NCBI GenBank assembly: GCA_041389495.1
Contig: JAWKRT010000002.1
Span: 930,001-994,000 of the forward strand
Length of the DNA stretch: 64,000 nt
Direction: 5' to 3'
Source: Myxococcota bacterium
Lineage (GTDB): Bacteria; Myxococcota_A; UBA9160; UBA4427
Shown: piece by piece, positions 60,717 to 64,000 of the stretch
Layout: every line of letters starts with the position of its first letter
How positions within the stretch are numbered: the first letter of the stretch is position 1
Notes under the pieces: model-generated
Told to the model about the DNA's origin: nothing
Database searches by the model: none
The model's input: only the letters and a program-made list of their open reading frames with translations
Made by a program: the position numbers and the translations under genes

Positions 60717-61730
60717 CTAGCTCCCCTTCGCGACCCACCCGCGCGCGAGCCCGAGCCACGCCCGCTTCGCGTCGATCCCCGCGCGCCCCGCATCGAGCGG
60801 CAGCTGCGCCACGCCGATCAGGCGGCGCATCAGCTCGACGCCCGCGAAGCCTCGCAGCAGCGCGCCGTCGAGCTTCTCGCCGTACAGCGCCTCGACGCGC
60901 TCCGCGATCGCGGGCGCTTCGCCCGCGAACACGAGGTGCGCGACGAGCACGCCGAGGTCGAGCTCCACCGGGCCGACGAAGGCGAACTCCGGGTCGATCA
61001 CGCACAGGCCGCGCGCGGTGCGCAGGATGCTGCCGGGATAGTAGTCGCCGTGCAGGAGCGACGGGCCCGCGGCATGGAGGTAGAGGTCGCCGAGCGCGGC
61101 GACGCGCGCGCGGAAGGAGTCGTCGCGCTGCAGGGCGCGCGCTTCGTCGCGCAGGCCGGGGGTGATGGCGTCGAGGTCGAGGCCGTTCCCGGCGTCGAGC
61201 GGCACGGCGAAGAGGTGCGCGTGGTTGAGCTCGCGCATCGCGCGGTTGGCGAGGCTCGCGCGCTCGGCGTCGTCGAGCGCGAGCGCGTGGATGCGGCGGG
61301 CGAGCGCGCACAGCGTCTCGAGCTCGCCCGGCTCGAGGGCGCCACCGGCGTAGAGGCTCGCGAGGTCGGCGGCTTCGCCGAGGTCCTCGAGCATGGCGAC
61401 GCGGTCGGTGCGGTCGAAGGCGAGCACGCGCGGCATGTGGGACGAGAGCGCGGGGTCGCGGTGCGCGACGTCGTAGAAGCGGAGCTCGGTGTGGATGCGA
61501 TCGACGGGCGCCGGGATGTCGGGGTACTTCACGACCCACGGGCGCGACTGCTTCAGCACGAAGGTGCGCGCGGGCGTGGCGACGCGGAGCGTGCGGTTCA
61601 TGTTGCCGGCGCCGGCGGGCCCGGCGGCGGTGACGCGCTCGCCCGCGTCGAGCCAGCCGCGCGCGCGGAGCCAGGCGTCGAGGAGGTCGACCTGCGGCTC
61701 GAGCTCGAAGCCGCTCGCGTCGGGCGTCAC
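60717..61730 (-). CDS. Methylthioribose-kinase-like phosphotransferase
   Basis: A 337-residue kinase of the APH/choline-kinase fold. The catalytic and metal motifs are LLHGDYYPGSILRTARG (about 232-248) and CVIDPEFAFVGPVELDLG, closely resembling methylthioribose kinase (HGDLHTGSI and DPEFAFYGP) rather than aminoglycoside kinases. The N-terminal lobe has FVLKQSRPWVVKYPDI with the ATP-binding Lys. The start is GTG 61730, overlapping the Gfo/Idh stop by GTGTGA. In the operon with a nucleoside hydrolase it probably phosphorylates a free pentose such as ribose or 5-methylthioribose. Confidence 0.85.
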   Translation of the reverse strand: MTPDASGFELEPQVDLLDAWLRARGWLDAGERVTAAGPAGAGNMNRTLRVATPARTFVLKQSRPWVVKYPDIPAPVDRIHTELRFYDVAHRDPALSSHMPRVLAFDRTDRVAMLEDLGEAADLASLYAGGALEPGELETLCALARRIHALALDDAERASLANRAMRELNHAHLFAVPLDAGNGLDLDAITPGLRDEARALQRDDSFRARVAALGDLYLHAAGPSLLHGDYYPGSILRTARGLCVIDPEFAFVGPVELDLGVLVAHLVFAGEAPAIAERVEALYGEKLDGALLRGFAGVELMRRLIGVAQLPLDAGRAGIDAKRAWLGLARGWVAKGS

Positions 61731-62875
61731 ACGCTCTCCCAGCGGCGCGAGGCCGCGGAGCGTTCGATGGCGTCGAGCACGCGGTGGGTGCGCACGCCGT
61801 CGTCGAAGCCCGGCTGCGCGGGCGCACCCGCGGCGATCGCGCGCGCGAAGTCGACGACGGTGTGCACGAACGTGTGCTCGTAGCCGAGCGCGTGGCCGGG
61901 CGGCCACCACGCGGCGACGTACGGGTGCGCGGGGTCGGTCGCGAGCACGCGGCGGAAGCCGCTCTCGGGGCCCTCGTCGAGGAAGAGCTCGAGCTCGTTG
62001 ATGCGCTCGAGGTCGAAGGCGAGGCTCCCGCGCGCGCCGTTGATCTCGAAGCGGTTGTGGTTCTTGCGGCCGGCCGCGAAGCGCGTGGCCTCGAGCGTGC
62101 CGAGCGCGCCGCTCTCGAAGCGCAGGAGCGCGAGCGCGGCGTCGTCGACGTCGACGGGCGCGCGGCCGGCGCCGTCGGCGCGCGGGCGCTCGGCGACGAA
62201 CGTGGCGAGGTGCGCGCTCACCTCGGCCACCTCGCCGACGAGGTGGCGCGCGAGGTCGACGACGTGGGAGCCGAGGTCGCCGAGCGCTCCCGAGCCCGCC
62301 CTCGCGCGCACCATGCGCCAGCCGTGCGGCGCCTCGGGGTCGACGAGCCAGTCCTGGAGATAGGTGCCGCGGAAGTGGTGGAGGCGGCCGAGCCGGCCCT
62401 CGGCGAGCAGCTGCTTCGCGAGTGCCACGGCGGGCGCGCGTCGGTAGTTGTGGCAGACCATGTGCGGCACGCGCGCCGCGCGCACGGCCTCGGCCATGCG
62501 CACGGCCTCGGCGAGCGAGTTCGCGAGCGGCTTCTCGCACAGCACGGCCTTGCCGGCCTCGGCCGCGGCGATCGCGATCTCGGCGTGCGCATCGCCCGGC
62601 GCGCACACGTCGACGACGTCGACGTCGTCGCGCGCGACCGCCTCGCGCCAGTCGGTCGCGTGCGCGGCGAAGCCGAGGCGGTGCGCGGCGTCGCGCACGG
62701 CGCTCTCGCTGCGGCCGCACACGAGCGCGAGCTCGGGCGCGCGCGGAAGGTCGAAGAAGTGGCGCGCCTGGCGCCACGCGTTCGCGTGCGCGCGGCCCAT
62801 GAACGCGTAGCCGACCATCGCGACGCGCAGCGGCGCACCCGTCCGACCCTCGGGAGGCGAGGCTTCGCCGCTCAC
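61727..62875 (-). CDS. Gfo/Idh/MocA family sugar dehydrogenase
   Basis: A 382-residue oxidoreductase. The Rossmann fold is LRVAMVGYAFMGRAHANAWR (about 17-36), the family motif CEKPLANSLAEAVRM is at about 105-119, and the catalytic region has GALGDLGSHVVDLARHLVGE with the His. These use NAD(P) to oxidise or reduce sugars or inositols. The start is GTG 62875, overlapping the sugar isomerase stop (GTGA), and its stop overlaps the kinase start, so translation of the operon is coupled throughout. Confidence 0.92.
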   Translation of the reverse strand: MSGEASPPEGRTGAPLRVAMVGYAFMGRAHANAWRQARHFFDLPRAPELALVCGRSESAVRDAAHRLGFAAHATDWREAVARDDVDVVDVCAPGDAHAEIAIAAAEAGKAVLCEKPLANSLAEAVRMAEAVRAARVPHMVCHNYRRAPAVALAKQLLAEGRLGRLHHFRGTYLQDWLVDPEAPHGWRMVRARAGSGALGDLGSHVVDLARHLVGEVAEVSAHLATFVAERPRADGAGRAPVDVDDAALALLRFESGALGTLEATRFAAGRKNHNRFEINGARGSLAFDLERINELELFLDEGPESGFRRVLATDPAHPYVAAWWPPGHALGYEHTFVHTVVDFARAIAAGAPAQPGFDDGVRTHRVLDAIERSAASRRWESV

Positions 62876-64000
62876 GAGCGGTACGCCTCGCGCCCGCGGC
62901 CCTGCACGGGGATGCCCTGCGCGGGCAGCACGTCGTGCTGCAGCGCGTACATGCACGCGGCCGCCTCGTCCATCCTGCGCGTGAAGGCGATCGAGCCCTT
63001 CAGGATGGGGAGCAGCCGCTCGCGCTCCTGCACGCGCGCGGGCGGGTACTCGTGCTCGACGATGAGCGGCGTGCGCGCGGGGTCGAGCTCGAGCAGCTCG
63101 CGCGCCGCGAGCTGGTGGTCGAGCCAGTCGACGCTGCGGTTCTGGAGATAGGCGAGCGGGTCGTGGCGCGCGGTGCCAGGGAGCTCGTGCTCGCAGAGGG
63201 CCGTCTGCTTCCTCCACGCGTGCGCGCGGTCGGCGGGCTCGGGCGAGGGCGCGCCGCCGCGCCAGTCGCCGCGCTCCATCGTCTGGCCGCCGTAGCCCCA
63301 CGCGGCGACGCCGCGCGCGTCGACCACCTGGCCCTTCACGTGGAAGCCGTCGACGAGGAACGCATAGCCTTCGTCGCGCAGGTACTGGAAGATCGAGCGC
63401 GTGTCCTGGCCCATCAGGATGGCGTGCGACGGGTCGTAGTGGATGCGGAAGACGTCGCCCACGCCGTGGCGCTCGCAGATGCGGTGCAGGGCGATCCACG
63501 GGCCGGGCGCGTAGCCGAGGTTGTTGTGGAAGGCGTCGCCCGTCGTCCAGCCGGGCATCGGGCAGGGCTCGACGCGGTAGACGAGCCCGCGCGCCTTCGC
63601 CTCGCGCAGCAGCGGCACGAACGACGCCTCGAAGTCGGCGAGGTTCGCGTCCATCGAGAGGCGCTGGTTGCGGCCGACGAAGCCGCACACGGCGCGGGCG
63701 CCGAGGCGCACCGCCGCGTCCATCGCGCGCAGCGCGAACGCGTGCTTGCGGGCGCGCACGGCCGGGTCGGCGTGGAGCATGTCGTCGAAGTAGCCGACGT
63801 CGGCGATCGCGACGCCCGTCGCGTCGACCGCGGCGCGGACGCGCCGCGCGCGCGCCTCCGTGAACGGCTCGCGCAGGTCGAGCGTGTTCGCGACGGGGTC
63901 GAGCAGGGCCTCGGCCGGGACGTCGGCCTGCGAAGGATGGAGCGCGGCCGAGAGCTGGATGCAGTCGGCCCCGAGCTCGCGCGCGAAGTCGAGCCACTGC
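62872..64000 (-). CDS. Sugar phosphate isomerase/epimerase (TIM barrel), truncated by window edge
   Basis: The visible 376 residues form a xylose-isomerase-like TIM barrel. The metal site residues are in LVYRVEPCPMPGWTTGD (Glu), VFRIHYDPSHAILMGQD (Asp and His), and ERHGVGDVFRIHY with the following LVDGFHVKGQVVDARG. The C-terminal segment DPARTPLIVEHEYPPARVQE continues the barrel. The frame is open to the right edge, so the start is not in the window. An isomerase of free or phosphorylated sugars, working with the dehydrogenase and kinase downstream, is the family inference. Confidence 0.9.
   Translation of the reverse strand, partial: QWLDFARELGADCIQLSAALHPSQADVPAEALLDPVANTLDLREPFTEARARRVRAAVDATGVAIADVGYFDDMLHADPAVRARKHAFALRAMDAAVRLGARAVCGFVGRNQRLSMDANLADFEASFVPLLREAKARGLVYRVEPCPMPGWTTGDAFHNNLGYAPGPWIALHRICERHGVGDVFRIHYDPSHAILMGQDTRSIFQYLRDEGYAFLVDGFHVKGQVVDARGVAAWGYGGQTMERGDWRGGAPSPEPADRAHAWRKQTALCEHELPGTARHDPLAYLQNRSVDWLDHQLAARELLELDPARTPLIVEHEYPPARVQERERLLPILKGSIAFTRRMDEAAACMYALQHDVLPAQGIPVQGRGREAYRS

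Noticed and set aside
61727..63997. A 756-codon minus-strand reading fusing the isomerase region to Gfo/Idh
   Set aside because: Upstream of about 62875 it is out of frame with the TIM-barrel protein; the two genes overlap by GTGA and are separate.

Overview
The window is very GC-rich, Gram-negative-type bacterial DNA: lipoproteins with lipoboxes, a TPR/outer-membrane barrel protein, a TonB-like protein, LemA and KPN_02809-type proteins. The gene set fits a free-living deltaproteobacterial-type lineage (Myxococcota, Binatota or a related group): paired acyl-CoA dehydrogenases, SCP-x-type thiolases with DUF35 OB-fold partners, an IpdAB-like CoA-transferase, CaiB, enoyl-CoA hydratase, VOC and amidohydrolase genes, and many TetR regulators. 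I cannot name a genus from sequence reading alone.

Layout. 1-2.04 kb: an AbiEii-like nucleotidyltransferase fragment, an unknown gene and an SDR, in less extreme codon usage, ending at the 3' end of ssrA (tmRNA, 2.04-2.40 kb), so possibly the edge of an island inserted at ssrA. 2.4-5.8 kb: two TPM-domain genes, lemA and a divergent zinc metallopeptidase. 5.8-11.3 kb: TetR, sulfotransferase, PilZ protein, LuxR-type regulator, SDR, small membrane protein. 11.4-14.7 kb: a coupled operon of a double OB-fold protein and two thiolase-fold proteins without the usual nucleophilic cysteine. 14.7-28.7 kb: housekeeping and accessory genes (TauE, Na/Pi cotransporter, DksA-like, kinase/ATPase fusion, HAD, TetR, beta-CASP nuclease, LOG protein, Pcm, BCAM0308-like, PolX-like HhH protein, lipoproteins, TetR).

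28.9-38.9 kb: catabolic block with a diiron ferritin-like protein, an acyl-CoA dehydrogenase pair, an AttH/CrtC-like protein and two cupins; then, on the minus strand, a fused IpdA-IpdB-like CoA-transferase coupled to a CaiB protein and a phytanoyl-CoA dioxygenase. Two inverted copies of a ~120-bp palindromic repeat bracket the second cupin gene. 39.0-44.7 kb: a minus-strand cluster of barrel protein, small secreted protein, ECF sigma, anti-sigma, subtilase and a second sigma factor. This looks like a protease-linked envelope signalling unit and is the best candidate here for an under-described system.

45.1-49.7 kb: HMG-CoA-synthase-like/OB-fold fusion, thiolase, enoyl-CoA hydratase and a DapB-like dehydrogenase. 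49.8-59.7 kb: DUF3604 metallohydrolase divergent from a TetR/amidohydrolase pair across a perfect 18-bp inverted repeat, then a beta-propeller protein, a second acyl-CoA dehydrogenase pair, VOC protein and TonB-like lipoprotein. 59.8-64.0 kb: a tightly overlapping minus-strand operon (sugar isomerase, Gfo/Idh dehydrogenase, methylthioribose-kinase-like kinase, nucleoside hydrolase), probably for nucleoside-sugar use; it runs off the right edge.

Most catabolic genes overlap by 1-4 bases (ATGA, GTGA), indicating translational coupling. Start codons in such GC-rich DNA are often uncertain and are discussed where they matter.
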